A stretch of DNA of 64,000 nt, taken from positions 2,592,501 to 2,656,500 of the forward strand of contig JAPDOI010000040.1 in assembly GCA_029168955.1 (NCBI GenBank). The letters run 5' to 3'. The translations under genes were made by a program, and so were the position numbers. The notes under the pieces were generated by a model. The model was not told the origin of the DNA. It saw only the letters and a list, made by a program, of their open reading frames with translations, and made no database searches. Within the stretch, counting starts at the first letter, position 1, and the number at the start of each line of letters is the position of its first letter. Below are positions 22,500 to 35,389 of this stretch, piece after piece. Source of the DNA: Aplectana chamaeleonis. Taxonomy: Eukaryota; Nematoda; Chromadorea; Rhabditida; Cosmocercidae.

Positions 22500-22871
22500 G
22501 TCTTCAGCAATTTTAACACAAGTCAACGCGTCCTATAATTACAGTTGTTTTGACTGGAGTCAATTCCTCTACAACTTTTTCAGAGCCGTTTTAGGCAGCT
22601 GAGAAGGGCGTATGCGGACTCTACGTCGAAAACCGGTTCTAGGAAATTACATTTCAATCGGAATGGTCAGACTGACTAATAGTAGTTTGATTGCAAACCC
22701 AATTATGGTAGGATAGTCAACAGCAGCATATGACGCTCGAGGCGAGCGTCATGATGGAGGACGGAAGCAGGGTAGGGTGTAGGGTTTTGTTCTCAAGTTA
22801 ATCTCAGGGTTATACATATACCGGCTAGACACAAGACTGCATTCTTGTTACTACTAGGTGATGACGCTTCT

Positions 22872-23706
22872 TAAAAGCAGTGGTCACGATAAAAAACGTT
22901 ATCGAAAAAAAAAACTATAAAAATCTGCTTAGATCGAAAACAGCTGAAAAGCTATCTAGGTAGCGCGGTGAAAAACGGGCTAGAATCAGAGCTGCTAGGG
23001 CCCAAAGATGCCAGTTTATGTAAAGTGTGCCCGAATGAAAATGGCGGCCCACGCGGCCGGCTTGCTTGGCAGGCGGCCGACGCATGTGCCGCCCTCGGAC
23101 GAGTGTTGGATTTCAACGACGGCCGTCCCCTCTCCCACCGTCTGCAGAGCTGATTGATCGGCGCAGTGCTTGCTGCCAGCCGGTGCCGGCCCCGTTCGTA
23201 GTCGATGGCGGTGGGAACTTTTCGCATGCTCGTCCGAGAGCGGCAAACGCGACGGCCGCCTGCCAAGCACGCCGTTCGCATGGGCCGCCATTCTCATTCG
23301 GACGCACTTTACACGTGCACAGCGCCGCCCAAAAAGATCACAGTCTCATGCCGAGCAGTCAAAAATCATCGCCAATCAGAGGAAAAAATGACTGCAAATT
23401 CACCTAATAAAAACAGTTGAACAATGAAAGCAAGCAATTCAGTCAATGTTTTTGACTAGATGAGCAATGTTCATTGGTTAAAATTCAATTTCGAGTAAGC
23501 CTATGTTCTTAAAATTAGAGATCGTCTATGCCGATGATATGTAATGGTCCCGTTCACCATCAAAAGACAGGAAAGTTCAGGCTTCAAATTTAGCCCAGAA
23601 CTGCGGTTTTTCGCGATTTTTTCCTATAGGTCCTACCACTCTAATCCCAGAAAAGGGTTTAGAGAGGAGAAGAAGACAAGCATATCTGATCGCAACCACT
23701 GCCTTC
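22872..23706. mobile_element. MITE family D, copy 2, carrying an inserted foldback
   Basis: TIRs aagcagtggtcacgataaa and atcgcaaccactgcctt. Against copy 1 it has an extra GC-rich palindrome at 23018-23312 with arms gtg.gcccgaatgaaaatggcggccc and its inverse. Confidence 0.85.
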
Positions 23707-23860
23707 AGGTGCGAATCAAGGTCAGTTTACTACCGCCCCAGAAAGCAGAATTCTCAGAGATTTCTGCTCTACGTTCATCCAGAACTATGGTAACTAGATT
23801 TCCAGTTTGGACGACGCTTTCCATTTGGTAATTGTAACTCCACAGTTCGAAACGTTTGTG

Positions 23861-24236
23861 GACACTATACTTTGACCGAGTCGAATGATTCGAAAAATCA
23901 TTCGATTGAAAAAGTTGACTTCGAAGTACTCGAAAAGTCGAATATTCGAAAAAGGCTAATTCCCGAATTATTCGGAAAATCGAATATTCGAAAAGTTCAT
24001 AATCCCGAATAATTCGAAAAGTCGAATATTCGAAAAGCTCAAAATCCCGAATCATTCGAAAAGTCGAATATTCGAAAAGTTCAAATTCCCGAATTATTCG
24101 AAAAGTCGAATATTCGTAAACTTCAAAATCCCGAATTATTCGAAAAGTCGAATACTCGAAAACTCCGAAATTCCGAATTATTCGAAAAGTCGAATATTCG
24201 AAAAAAATCTGAAAATGTAAAAGTATAGTGGACACC
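23861..24236. repeat. 42-bp minisatellite inside a short inverted-repeat element
   Basis: From 23930 to 24205 about 6.5 units of 42 bp read ttcgaaaagtcgaatattcg plus a variable part. The minus-strand frame shows it as a 14-residue repeat (FEYSTFRIIRDFEL). The edges are cactatacttt and aaagtatagtg, inverted. Confidence 0.85.
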
Positions 24237-24720
24237 CCGAGGTCCGCTTCTGACCTTTTTTCGCATACTCATGGGCCCTGTACATATAAAAAACATTGTT
24301 TTGAATAGATTGACACTTTCTTCGAAAATCCCCGTTCCACTGGTACTACAAAAGGCTTTGGATAGAATTAAAAGCGCTAAAACATCCACGTCCTAATATA
24401 CTTAGTATCCGAATCACTCCATTTCGGATATCCGACCGGATATCCGAGATTCGGATAATCCTATATCCGAAAATTCAAAAACACGCATTATCTGAATCGA
24501 ACCAATATCCGGGAAATTCAAAATCGGCATTATCTGAATCGAACCATTATCCGAAGGGTCAAAAATTCGGATAAAATCGGATAAAAACCGGATAAAACGG
24601 ATAAAAATTGCGTTAAATCGGATAAAAACGGATAAAAATCGGATAAAATCCGGATAAAACGGATAAATTTTGCGCGGATAAAACGGATAAAAATCGGTTC
24701 ATTTTAGATTAAATGTAGGA

Positions 24721-24884
<164 letters not shown>

Positions 24885-24987
24885 TGGTGTGTATGTGGTG
24901 TGTGGTGTGTGGTGTGTGGTGTGCTGTGTGGTGTGTGCGTGTGCGCGTGTGTGTGTGGTGTGGTGCGTGGTGTGCGTGAGGGGGGTT

Positions 24988-25243
24988 GAGGCCATAAAAC
25001 GTCATCGTCTCATGTCGATCATGCGAACCACATGATAGCTGCAGCGACCGCACACGCGTCGGAAGCAGACGGGTTTTGCCGCTCGCGCGACGAGTTTTAG
25101 TTGCCGCGCGACGTTTCGCCGCCGCGCTGCGGCCGAAAATCCACGCGCGGCGGCTAAAACTCGTTCTGCTTCCGACGCACGCGGTCGCGCAGCGCGTGGT
25201 AATGCAGTCGACGGTGAGACATTGGCCGTTTTATGGCCTGTAT
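24988..25243. mobile_element. palindromic element inserted in a (GT)n array
   Basis: Edges aggccataaaac and gttttatggcct are inverted; inner arms cgtcggaagcagacg and cgttctgcttccgacg pair. (GT)n occurs on both sides (24724-24985 and 25244-25345), so the element probably landed in the microsatellite. Confidence 0.85.
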
Positions 25244-25274
25244 GTGGTGTGTGTGGTGTGTGTGGTGTGTGTGC

Positions 25275-25320
<46 letters not shown>

Positions 25321-25618
25321 GGTGTATGTGTGTGTGTGTGTGTTGCCCTGAAGTTTGTTCCTGATAATATCCGAAATTTATAGGAAATTGTCCGACGGAT
25401 ATCCGTATCCGAATCATTGGAAAAAATGGCATTATCTGAATCGATCCAATATCCGGAAAAATTTGAAAAAACGCATTATCTGGAATCGAACCAATATCCG
25501 GTAAATTTAAAATGGCATTATCCGAATCCATCCATTATCCAAAGAATTACCTTCGCATAACAAGTATAATGTCCTATACCGTGCACCAGCAATAACATCG
25601 TTGAAAGCATGAAGGTCT

Positions 25619-26127
25619 CCCAGCAGTGTTCTACGGGATGAAATCGCTTTTCTGTTTTTCCGCCCTATTTTGAAATGTCCTAATGCTGATTCTAAATGAT
25701 GTTTTCTGAATCGTACAAGACCTTCTGGGAACGGAGTTATGGTCCCTCAAAGATTGAGCTTAAGGGAAACATGGTGGACGAGTTGTCCGAGGTTTGTAAT
25801 CTTCCGTCTTTTTGCAGCCGATCTTATGCGAGCTGACCTTGAGTAAAGAGGAGAAGCCTGAGAGCGTAGCGGGAAGAACGGGGCTAATGATTGAAAATCA
25901 TCGCCTCATCTCACGAGATCTCGAGCATTCATTTGTTCACGTCGGTGGGCGTGTGATGCGCTTTTGGGGTTTTTTCAATGCGTCTCGAAATCGCAACTCT
26001 GGGCTTTTTCAGCTCTTCCTGGTCACTGTTTTCATGCTTTCTTCGACGTTAACGTTACAGAGTGTCCCCTCACTACCCAGTCCCTAGTGGAATTTTGAAA
26101 ACTTTTTCATCGTGAACACTGCCTTTA
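25619..26127. mobile_element. MITE family A, copy 2
   Basis: Interior near identical to 5013-5503; the left end is decayed, the right end is atcgtgaacactgccttt. It abuts element H at 26128. Confidence 0.85.
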
Positions 26128-26604
26128 AGCCTAGTTTTGTCTGCATCGCTGCTGTTTTTCATCGCAGCGATTTTGCACCCGCTGCTGCAGCGATGTAGCA
26201 GCGGCAGCGATTCTGTTCATAGTGCATAGGCCCACGTATGATAGAAGAAATTCAATCGACCAGTGAAATTAACGGCTGGTATTCATCAATAACACGTTTC
26301 GACTCGTCACATTGATCCTGTCATGTGAAAATGTCAATGTTTACTAGACGAAACGTGTCATTCGCTGGCAATCGCTCCGTCGCTGCCATTTTGGCCGCGA
26401 TGGAGCGATGGTCAGCGACCATTGAGAATCGCTCTTCAAGCAGCGATGCAGTAAAACATAGGATTTCGTCGCCGCGACCCAGCGAAGTAGGACGTTTGCT
26501 GCGAAGCGATCACAATTGGAGCGGCTTTCCATTACGCGCGATAAAAGAGGAACAGTTGTCCCTCGCATGGCCGCAGCGACCACCTGCAGTCAAAACTAGG
26601 CTTT
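26128..26604. mobile_element. foldback element H, copy 1 (TIR aagcctagttttg)
   Basis: Ends agcctagttttgtctgc and gcagtcaaaactaggct. GC-rich arms with repeated cagcgatgcag blocks. A second copy with gccccgttttgactgca ends is at 61708-62004. It sits exactly between A copy 2 and B copy 2. Confidence 0.82.
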
Positions 26605-27524
26605 AAAGGCAGTGTTCACGATAATCTTCGAATTTGAGGTTAATCGCTACATCGATTGTTTGGCCTCCGGGTAGAACTGAAATGACGAAGAAATTGAGAA
26701 AAACGCCCAAGAAAGGCACCAAATCCTTGACTCTCACCCCAGCTTTTTACTCTCACTGGAACTATTCGTTGTGACAATGAAAACTTTGTGGACCCATCTT
26801 TTGCAATTCGATACTCTCTGTTGCTCTGTTCTTTCCTTCGGGCCCTAACTAGTACTATTTTGCCTAAAATATTCTTCCATTTTAGGGCAACCTCATTTTC
26901 CACGGTGAACATGTTCATCCAATCGGACAACTAGTCCGGACCAGAGAATAATGTCACTGAAAAACAGACATTTTAAGTGCGTTTCAAGCCGTTTCTTCGT
27001 AATTTTGCTAACACTTAAGGGCAGGGTTCTCGATAAAATCGGTTTTTGTGCTATTACCGTAGAAAGGCATCTGGCCATCTGGCAGCAAAGTGCAAAAATT
27101 GACAAAGCGCTCAGGAGAAAGTTGATGGCTTGCGTCCTCCCTGCCCCAATTATCGAGAGATTTGGGGGTAAAAGCCTGTTTTTTCAATTTTTCATCTGCT
27201 TCTTGAGCAATTTCTGGAACGTTTCTGGAGACTAATACTGATTATTTAGAGCAAAATGAATTGTTCTGATACAAGCATTATTGGAAATCTCGTTAATTAG
27301 GGGGCCGGCCGACACCGGTAATTAGCCGTTATACTTTGTTTTTGAGCGTTCTTCCCGCGAATTTCCGGGTTTTTTCACTTACTTTCACTTTTGTGATGGC
27401 CAAATCTACATTCTTATGAACAGAGCTAAAAAGCCGTTTTTATCGCGAACCCTGCCTTTAATGGCCAACCTATTGTTTTGAGTAGAAAACTCGGGTTCAG
27501 AAATCATCGTGAACACTGCCTTCA
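26605..27524. mobile_element. MITE family B, copy 2, interrupted by family C
   Basis: Left aaaggcagtgttcacgataatcttcg, right atcatcgtgaacactgcctt. The C copy at 27015-27460 splits ttgctaacactt from atggccaacc, which are contiguous in B copy 1. Confidence 0.87.
27015..27460. mobile_element. MITE family C, copy 2
   Basis: TIRs aagggcagggttctcgat and atcgcgaaccctgccttt; nested in B copy 2. Interior matches 4025-4475. Confidence 0.88.
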
Positions 27525-27955
27525 AGCAGGGATTATACTTCCACGCTGCGATGCGTGAACAAAGCGGTGTCGATCAATCGCGGCGATATTGTGCTTTGAA
27601 GTAATTCGATTGCTCTCATAAATATGTAAAAAGGCGGTTTCTGGAGTGAAATGGGATTAAATACTTATCCGAGGACCATTGACACCTCCGTTTTTGACCA
27701 CATTGCAGAACTTTTTTGAATGAATCATCCGAGATTTTCGGCAAGTCAATGAGGGCCATTTCATTGCTATGTCGTCGAATGGAGAGCGGCGCTGGAGTCA
27801 TCTCCGCCATCTGCACACTTGCTCAAAATTTCGGAGATGTGGTTGTATTCGGAGGTTTCAACCAATCTCGAATCAATATCTCATCCGATCTCATTCGAAT
27901 GAGTGCCATTCTGCGCATCAAAACAATTGATTACCTCGATGAACTGAGTCGAACC

Positions 27956-28262
27956 CAGGGCTGGGCACACGTCCCGCCATGGCGATTTTGAATATGCACC
28001 CCCCTTACCTCGGTAATTTTCACTCAGGCCGAAAAAATCTATTGAGTAACTGAAGTTTATTTACTGAGATTTACCACAAAAATCTACTAGAATCGGGCAG
28101 AATTTAGTGGTAAAATTTCTGCAGTAATCTACTACTGGTAATTTTTTCTAGCACCCAGTGATTTTTCTGCACTCAGTGGACTTTCTGGTAATCCAGCACT
28201 TGCTGTAAGAAGTCTAGAATCATAATTGTTGGTAATTCTACTAAAACTATTTTGAGGGAAAA
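27956..28262. repeat. hAT-like left end (cagggctgggcac) and TAGTGGTAAAATTT-type repeats
   Basis: cagggctgggcac resembles the hAT-like ends at 7255 and 17111. It is followed by degenerate ctactggtaatttt blocks. Similar blocks recur at 31595-31870, just before caggcaccccct, so 27956-31899 may be one element; no target duplication was found. Confidence 0.5.
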
Positions 28263-28271
28263 GTCCGCATA

Positions 28272-28662
28272 CTCAATGATAGCTCTACACCATTGCGGTC
28301 ACCACTCGGCAGAGCTTTTCATATCCATTTGTAGTTTTTTGCACACATCGCGCCAGCATAAGGTACGTTTAGCGCAATGCACAGTTTTGTACGATTGGAG
28401 CGCATTTGTGATATAAAAATGCTCCTAGAATTGTTTTTGCATCATCAATGATGCCCCACACAAAGCGACTATCATGCGGGGATATCGTGATGACATTCAA
28501 AAGGCAATTTAAGACCATTTTAAATCGCAAATGCGCTCCAGTTCATAAAACTGTATTGCGCTGTTTAAAACGTACCTTTAACACAGCGCGATGTGCAAAA
28601 CACAAATGGATATGAAAAGCTGTATAGAGTGGTGAGCCGCAACAGGTAGAGCTATCATGGGC
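28272..28662. repeat. foldback MITE
   Basis: caatgatagctctac and gtagagctatcatg are inverted; arms continue through agcttttcatatccatttgt. About 180-bp arms with 10-20% divergence. Confidence 0.85.
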
Positions 28663-29949
28663 ATGAAAATCTGGTGCTTTTCTCAGAAAAATAGCTTCTA
28701 TTGATTTACAGAAGGCTCTCACACAATTCGGAAACAGACATAAACAATACTCCAGGGTCAAACGCGGTGTAACTTTCTCAAACGAGTCATGAGAAGCGTC
28801 CTAGAGGAATCTCCACCCCAAAAGCAAATATCAGAGGTGAGAAAACCAAAGAACTTCGGCCCAAAATCCAAAATGAGGGTCGAAACAGTGAAGCTTCCTG
28901 CCAATTTTCTGGTATTCAAGAGGAGCGGTTCGTTGTTGCTACACCGAGGTTTTTACACAACAGCCCTCCTCGAACCCGAAAACGACAACAAAAAACAAAA
29001 CTCGACAATCTCCAATTTCCCGCCGGTTCGGGCGGCTACTAAAGTTTTAATGTTACTAGAGTTCGAGCTAAGCTTCTCCTGCAGCCCAAGTCCTATTTCA
29101 CCATTATACCATTGAGCAGATCGTCTGCACTTCGGCTCTTCCACAATTGTGACACAAAACATTTAGTAATTTTTTACCTCTTCATAATCCTATTTTCTTA
29201 CAACTGGCATCGCTGAATGATGTAACACTCACATGACATGCTGTACAAAAAACGGCGTCTACGAAGCCAACAACGATCAGTCAGTTAGCAGACACTCGTC
29301 CATGAGTAACAAGGAAAATGAGAAATCTAGGAATATGCCTGACTAAAAATCTTGGATAGCTAAAGCCTACTAACTTATCGTTGTAAAATAACTGATATAT
29401 TGATAACCGTGATATAGGCAATGAAACAAAAAGAACATTCACTTACATCAACACGATATTAACAACTATAGGATAGTAGGAGATTAACAACTATAAGATA
29501 TACCCCTCTAGGTATACATCACAAATACAACAATGAAACATAATCAGTTCTCACAAATAATAAGCAAAGGAAATGAGAGGCAGAACCATTGAGGGTACGA
29601 CGGCGCACAGAGGTTGGTTGATTTTCCGCGTATTATGGCAGCAGGGTCCCGTGGACGTTTTTTTTGCATGACTTTCGAAGCCCCACCAAGTTCTACAAGG
29701 CGGATTCTTGGGGGTGAATTTTCGCTCAGGTTCATCGCGTGCGTGTGTTCACGTATTCAGCCGCATTCTACCATCTTCTCCCCACGCTTTCACCGTTTCC
29801 TCCTCTCGCACCGCATACACATAAGTGAATGAGCAAAGTGGATTTTTCTACTGAAAGATAGAGGAAGGTATATACGTATTTTGTGCGGTCTTTCGGCAGC
29901 AGGCGCCCAACGACCAAAATCATACTTCCCGTCTGCAGTACGGCGCTGG
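28663..29949. other. no gene recognised
   Basis: Short ORFs on both strands (up to 108 codons) lack recognisable motifs or splice partners. No clear repeat boundary was seen. Confidence 0.5.
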
Positions 29950-31560
29950 TACCTTTGTAAACCGGGAGCAGCCGAGCGCGGTCAGTAAACGAAGCGCAAC
30001 GCGCTGCGTTCTGACGAAAGCGCGCAACCGCGGTGCCTCAACGCTATTGCTGATAGTTCGCCGACGTGCCACACTTATCGCCACCGCGCGTGCCGTTTAG
30101 GCGCTCTTTCATATTCTGCGCCAACGCGTCACGAGTGCGGGCGTGGCGTCTAGGGTACGAATATTTTATGTGCAAGCGTCATCACATGCGTGACGCGCTT
30201 GCGGAGATTATGCGGAATATTCCATCGAGATGCCATTAAGGCGGGATGAATGAAGCTTGTATTAGCTTCTTCTGATGCTGGGGATTCTGGGCTGATTCTG
30301 TACACGGTAGCAAAGGATAGTACGCTCATTAATTATATCAAGAAATGAAATGGAAAATGATGATGGGGTGCAATGGAAAATGATCAAAAGGTCATCACGG
30401 TCGTCGCTGCGCTAGCGGAGCAGGCGTCATGCCTGTCTCCAGCGCTGGCTTAGCGCGACGTCGGTGACACGCCGGCGTGATGGGGTGTACGAATAACGCT
30501 TTAGAGCCATTACGGAGCAGCGTACCGTCGCTATTATTTGCATAGCGAAACATCCACGCGTGAGACCGCATCCGTGCTGTTTCAGTACTTGCAATTGATC
30601 GTCTTTGACGAGAAACACTGTCTCACTCCTTTCGTACTGACCGCGGCTGTATACCGGTCAGAACGCTCGCAACGTTGCGGTCGGAACGCGTTGCTGATCT
30701 CGCGGTTGGTCCTATTATTGCGCGCGGTCATCCTTGTTCTAGCGGTCCGAGGCGCGCGCAAGTGTTTACAGTAAGGACACAGCAGGCGATTACAGCATTC
30801 GCCTGCTTCCCACAGACGCGGTTACATGCGTTTGCTTCTGCGTGCGCCAATGCGCGCCCTTTGTGTTCGCGTACACGTGTACACGCGGAGTGCAAAAGAT
30901 GTGCTTGCAACTACGCACGCGTGTGTGCTACTGTACATGAGCGCGCATGCAGGTCACCACGAGCGCGTAGATGCACGCGCATCTTTCAAAAGCGCGCGTC
31001 AAGCGATCACCACGGGAGCGCGTAGATGCGTATATACATGCGAGACAAACACGTGCATAAATACACACATGCGCGCATGTGCGTTGGTGTATCTAGCGCG
31101 CACAATTGCTTCAAACGCAAGGGCGCAATGATTCACCATGTCTGTGCGCGCGTACGTATAACATGCTGATAAGGCATAAGCGCACGTATTATTATCGAGC
31201 TCGTTTGTGGTAAGCGCGCACAACGACGTACTGCAAGAGCGCTATGATGTGCTTGCAACTGCGCACACGTCTGTGCTACTGTACGCGCACGATTGTTATC
31301 GTGCACGCGCAGGTCTGCCACGTGCGTACATGTGCACAATGGTCGGGCGCGCGCATATTATCACCCGCTGAGCGCACGCGAGCGCAATGTGTATGTACGC
31401 GCAATAAGAGCATGTGTTTCCCCACAAACGCGCGTGAGTGTGAGCGTAAGCGCGCAAGCGGTGAGTGTACACCCTTACGCAGTGCGACATCCACGCGGAA
31501 ACCGCGTAGACGTGCAGTTTGTTCTCGCGATTGAATTATCTCGACGAGAAGCAAATGTCC
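29950..31560. repeat. CpG-rich, alternating purine-pyrimidine region with internal repeats
   Basis: Dense cgcgcg, gtgcgc, acacgcg and tgcgcgc runs, quite unlike the AT-rich flanks. Internal copies: gatgtgcttgcaact.cgcac at 30897 and 31243; catccacgcg...gacgagaa at about 30550 and 31490; caccacg.gagcgcgtagatgc at 30957 and 31009. No gene recognised. Confidence 0.75.
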
Positions 31561-31589
31561 CGCCTTTCCTGGTGCAACCATCAGTGGCG

Positions 31590-31899
31590 TTCACTACTTT
31601 ACCAAAATTTACCTCACCACTAATTAGTGGTGAAAACCACTCTACTGAATTACCAGAAAAATCTAGTGGTTTACCGAGACTTCTTCCAGAGAATGACTGG
31701 AAACCGACTGGCAATTCTCTGGCAATCTAGCAGAAAATTTTCAGTACCGTCAATCCATAAAGTAAAATCTTTCAGAAAAAAAGGTGGTAAATTTTATGGT
31801 AAAATCGCACGACTTCACCAATTACAGTGGTACAAACTTCTTGGTAAAATGACTAGTTTTTTCAGTAGACTTTTCTCAGCCTGGAGCAGGCACCCCCTA
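31590..31899. repeat. TAGTGGTAAAATTT-type degenerate repeat
   Basis: Blocks such as aattagtggtgaaaacc, ggtaaattttatggtaaaat and actagttttttc, similar to 28040-28260. Ends at ggagcaggcaccccct. Confidence 0.5.
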
Positions 31900-32032
31900 A
31901 GCGGGGAAACTCAAAATCAAGAGCTTCCAAAGAAGTCGAGCATAACAGCCATGATCTTAATCAATTTAATGAACAAGAATATAAACAAAGTTACTGAATA
32001 GGAGAAAATCTGAAAATTTCAACAAAATAGTA

Positions 32033-33328
32033 CCAGGCCTGTTCCAATACTCCTGTCTGGAAAATTTTCAAAAATTCTATATAATTTTCCTTAGAAGTGT
32101 TTTTTAAATATCGTAGGCAAGTGTAAGAATCTTCTAGAAGGTTCTCCAAAGTTCTACGTGCCAGAGGCATATAAGGCGCAGTCGCCGCGTCTAGCTACCA
32201 GCATGCTTAAAGGCCAACGGACCAAGGCTGAATTTGTAGGTTCAGGTATCACGAGTGACCTGCTGGGCAACCGACACGGCACCGCGGTCGCCAACATATC
32301 TGCAGAGCCGTGCAAGAAGGGATGCAGTGTACCAACGCACAGTCAGCCGCTGTCCAACTGCTTTATAGTGGCGACACGAGCCTCGAGGACAGGAGCAGCA
32401 CAGCGGGAGGCCTTCTTCACGGATGGATGATACGCAAGTCCGTCGCTGTATCAAGGAGAAGCCGAAGCCACCACCCGTTAACTGGCGACGACGCTCGGCT
32501 GCAGCAAGTCCACCATGGCGCACAATCGACTCAAATTACTTCGGCTATCACAGTTCTGGAATGGCCTGTTGATCCTCCATCACCGTCTGACGACGACGCC
32601 AACAAGCAGAGCCGCGTGGCCGTCTACCAGTCCCTCCTCCTTCGTCCGCATCGCGTAAGGAGTTTTTTGAGGACCTGGTCACCGGGGATGAGCTGGGTCC
32701 TCTGCGACAACGTCGCCCACCGTGCCGTCTAGATCCCGCGCGGAGAAGAGCCGCCGACGACGCCGAAAGCCGACCTGGCACCTCCGCTGAAGATCATGCT
32801 CTGCTGCCAGGGACAACGCGGGCATGCTGGACTTCCTTTGAGCTGCTCTCGCAAGGCAGGACGGTCACCGCCTCCATCTGGGCTGGCCCCGATCAGCTTG
32901 AGAAACTAGCCGCCGCCATCCCAGAAAAGCGTCCCTGACGGGCCTCATCCACCTGCTGCACGACAAACGCGCGCCCCCCTAAGCGGCGAAGGAGACCCAG
33001 CAGAAGTTGGCGACGCTGGCTGGGGAGACGGCTGCCCATCTCGTATTCCCGGACCTCGCCCTCCGACTACCACTTGTTCCGCCTGCGGAAGCTATCACAT
33101 TTGTTCAGGAAGAAAATTCACCAACTACGACAACCTCAAATCCGACATCGCGGACTTCTTCGAGTCGCAGCCTCCGGAGTTCTGGACGAAGGGCCTCGGT
33201 GACCTGCCCAATCGATGGGCCACTGTTGTGGATAAATGTGGTGATTATATTGTTGATTAGACTTGTTTTTCAATAAAGTTGAAAAAAAAATGGTGAAATT
33301 TTCGGACAAGAATTATAGGACCCCCTGG
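32033..33328 (+). mobile_element. mariner element, second copy, heavily decayed
   Basis: CCAG...CTGG ends inside TA (32031-32032 and 33329-33330). The plus strand carries a degraded transposase: homology to the 17.6-kb copy runs from about 32204 to 33260 with many frameshifts, ending near aatcgatgggccactgttgtggata. No open reading frame survives. Confidence 0.9.
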
Positions 33329-33744
33329 TAGTTTCTGAACTTCCCAACAATCTTATGAGAAAATTTTTAGGAAGACGGTAGGTCATGACAAAAGATAAAA
33401 CAATTTTTATTTCAATACAATTCAGCAATTACAAACAACAACAGCTACTTTTATTGCAGTAATTAATTTTTTCTTTCGAATGTTCTCATGAACCTATGTA
33501 CCCTCTATAAAACGTCGTAATTCACATCAGTCAAGGCGCGAGCGGCGCGCGCGATGCCTCAGCCTCTGCCTGCCCTCCGCTCTCTCACTGTCTGTAACCT
33601 CCGCTTCGCACCAGCACGCGTAGGTACCATGTGAATTTCGCCATTTTATAGCCTTTATGAAGGAATAATCCGCGTTTGATCGTTCTGATGAATAAAAAAA
33701 AATTATTTTGTGTTGTGGACATATGTTAGGATTGATGAGACGCG

Positions 33745-34545
33745 CGTAGGGAGTGGAAAACCCGATTTAACGCACCTAGAATGCAGCAATTCCTTAGAGA
33801 CTCGGCTTGTCGTGCGATATGGTGTGTGTACGCAGCTACACAGCGCACGCGGGAGTGGACACGCACATAATATTAATAAAAAATGTATTTTATTACAGAA
33901 AGGGGGAGTAAATAGGATTGAAACTAAAGAAAATGGACGATTATAATAATTGTCCATTCTGGATGTACCCATTTTAGAAATTTAATGTACATAAACAAAG
34001 TTGGAGCAGGGGTAAGTATTTAGCCGTGACAAGTTTAATTCAAACGAACCTAGTTGATCAAAAGTAGCATTAAACATGCGAGCAAAGGATATTGTGGTAA
34101 AGAGCAGAACCTAGCAAACAAATTAGATTAAATAGAATCGATTTTTAATGTGATTTAAGGACCTCAAATCTCGTCCAGGTTCCACCCCGAAAACCGGGAC
34201 AAAATAGGTACGAGTTTTAAGGTCTTTAAAATGCTGTTTTTACTCAACAAATTCATTTGAATGAACCTTATCAAGTCCGAAAAATTCACTCTACTCCAAT
34301 TTAGTTTATTTACATTAAATTTCTATAATGGATACTTTGAAAGCATCATATTTCTGCCTTCTTCCATTTACTCCAGTTTCAATTCTTTTTTCCTCTGTGA
34401 TAAAACACATTCTTAACTAATATTGTGCGCGCGTCCACTCCGGTGCGCGCTGTGTAGCTGCGGACAAACACCATATCGCACAGCAAGCCCAGTCTCTAAG
34501 TGATTGCGGCATTCAAGCTGGATAAAATTCGGGCTTTTATGTATA
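33745..34545. mobile_element. 800-bp foldback element
   Basis: gaatgc.gcaatt.cttagagact.ggcttg.cgtgcgatatggtgt on the left has its inverse at 34465-34525. Arms near 280 bp and about 85% alike. Confidence 0.85.
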
Positions 34546-34974
34546 GGGTACTTCTCAAGTAGGAATATACGACAATTTGCTTCTTTCACTGGAACTTGCA
34601 GCCTTCAATTTTCACAGCCGGCTCTCTTCATAAGTCATTCTCATAGACGAAAGACCGTTGGCTAGTTTTTATACTGACCGTGATACCTGTATTTTTAGTC
34701 TGCCATAATACAGCAGTTCGCTAATTCTTTTCTGAACGTTAAAGATAGCGCGTCTGAGCGCTGTCTTTGTATCTTCGCCTCGAACCACCCGTGTAATGAA
34801 GGAACGTTGCACCAAGGAAACATGACAACCCATCAATCCTTACTTGCTGCAAGATAACAGCTCTGCCGATTCGAGACTAGATGCTTCGGGGAAAGCGGCC
34901 TTTATCACGCTCTGTTATCATTAGGCATCAAGTTCACCTTTAGCGCCGTCGTCAACGCCTATCCGCGCAAAGGG

Positions 34975-35350
34975 TGAATTTGCTGAGCGGTTGGATATCA
35001 GTTAGCGCAAAGCGTGAAAATACCGCCAGTGCTGCCTCTTTCAGAGTTCGATCGCTGTGCAACGCGATCATGTGCACGGCGACGCGACCGTCGCGTGGCC
35101 GTGGAAATCGCAGGCTTTGAAAACCCCGTCATAGTTGGTGGATCTACTGAGTCCCACCGGGTCGATACGCATCGAATTCGTGGGAAACGAAGCAAAAAAA
35201 TCAACCCACTGAGTCCGACTGCGACCGTCTGATGCCGACCGCAATCCCCCCGGTCGATACTGATGGTTTTCATGCGTACAAGGGCGGGGCCAGTGCACCG
35301 ACTGAGTCCCACCGAAATCATCCTCACCCCACCCGGTCGATATAGGTGTT
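34975..35350. repeat. dispersed repeat with cccaccgggtcgatacgcatc blocks
   Basis: Shares gttggatatcagttagcgcaaag.gtgaaa with 37425-37475 and caacccactgagtc..a.tgcgaccg with 38530-38720. No coding evidence. Confidence 0.65.
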
Positions 35351-35389
35351 TCTCACGTGATTTGGGTGCATTTTTTTCGGCCGACTACG

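Noticed and set aside
23705..24235. 176-codon repetitive ORF (EYSTFRIIRDFEL units)
   Set aside because: The 42-bp minisatellite is divisible by three, which keeps a frame open without selection; no start, splice or domain evidence.
29544..29832. Overlapping ORFs on both strands near 29.6 kb
   Set aside because: No splice partners, motifs or codon evidence on either strand.
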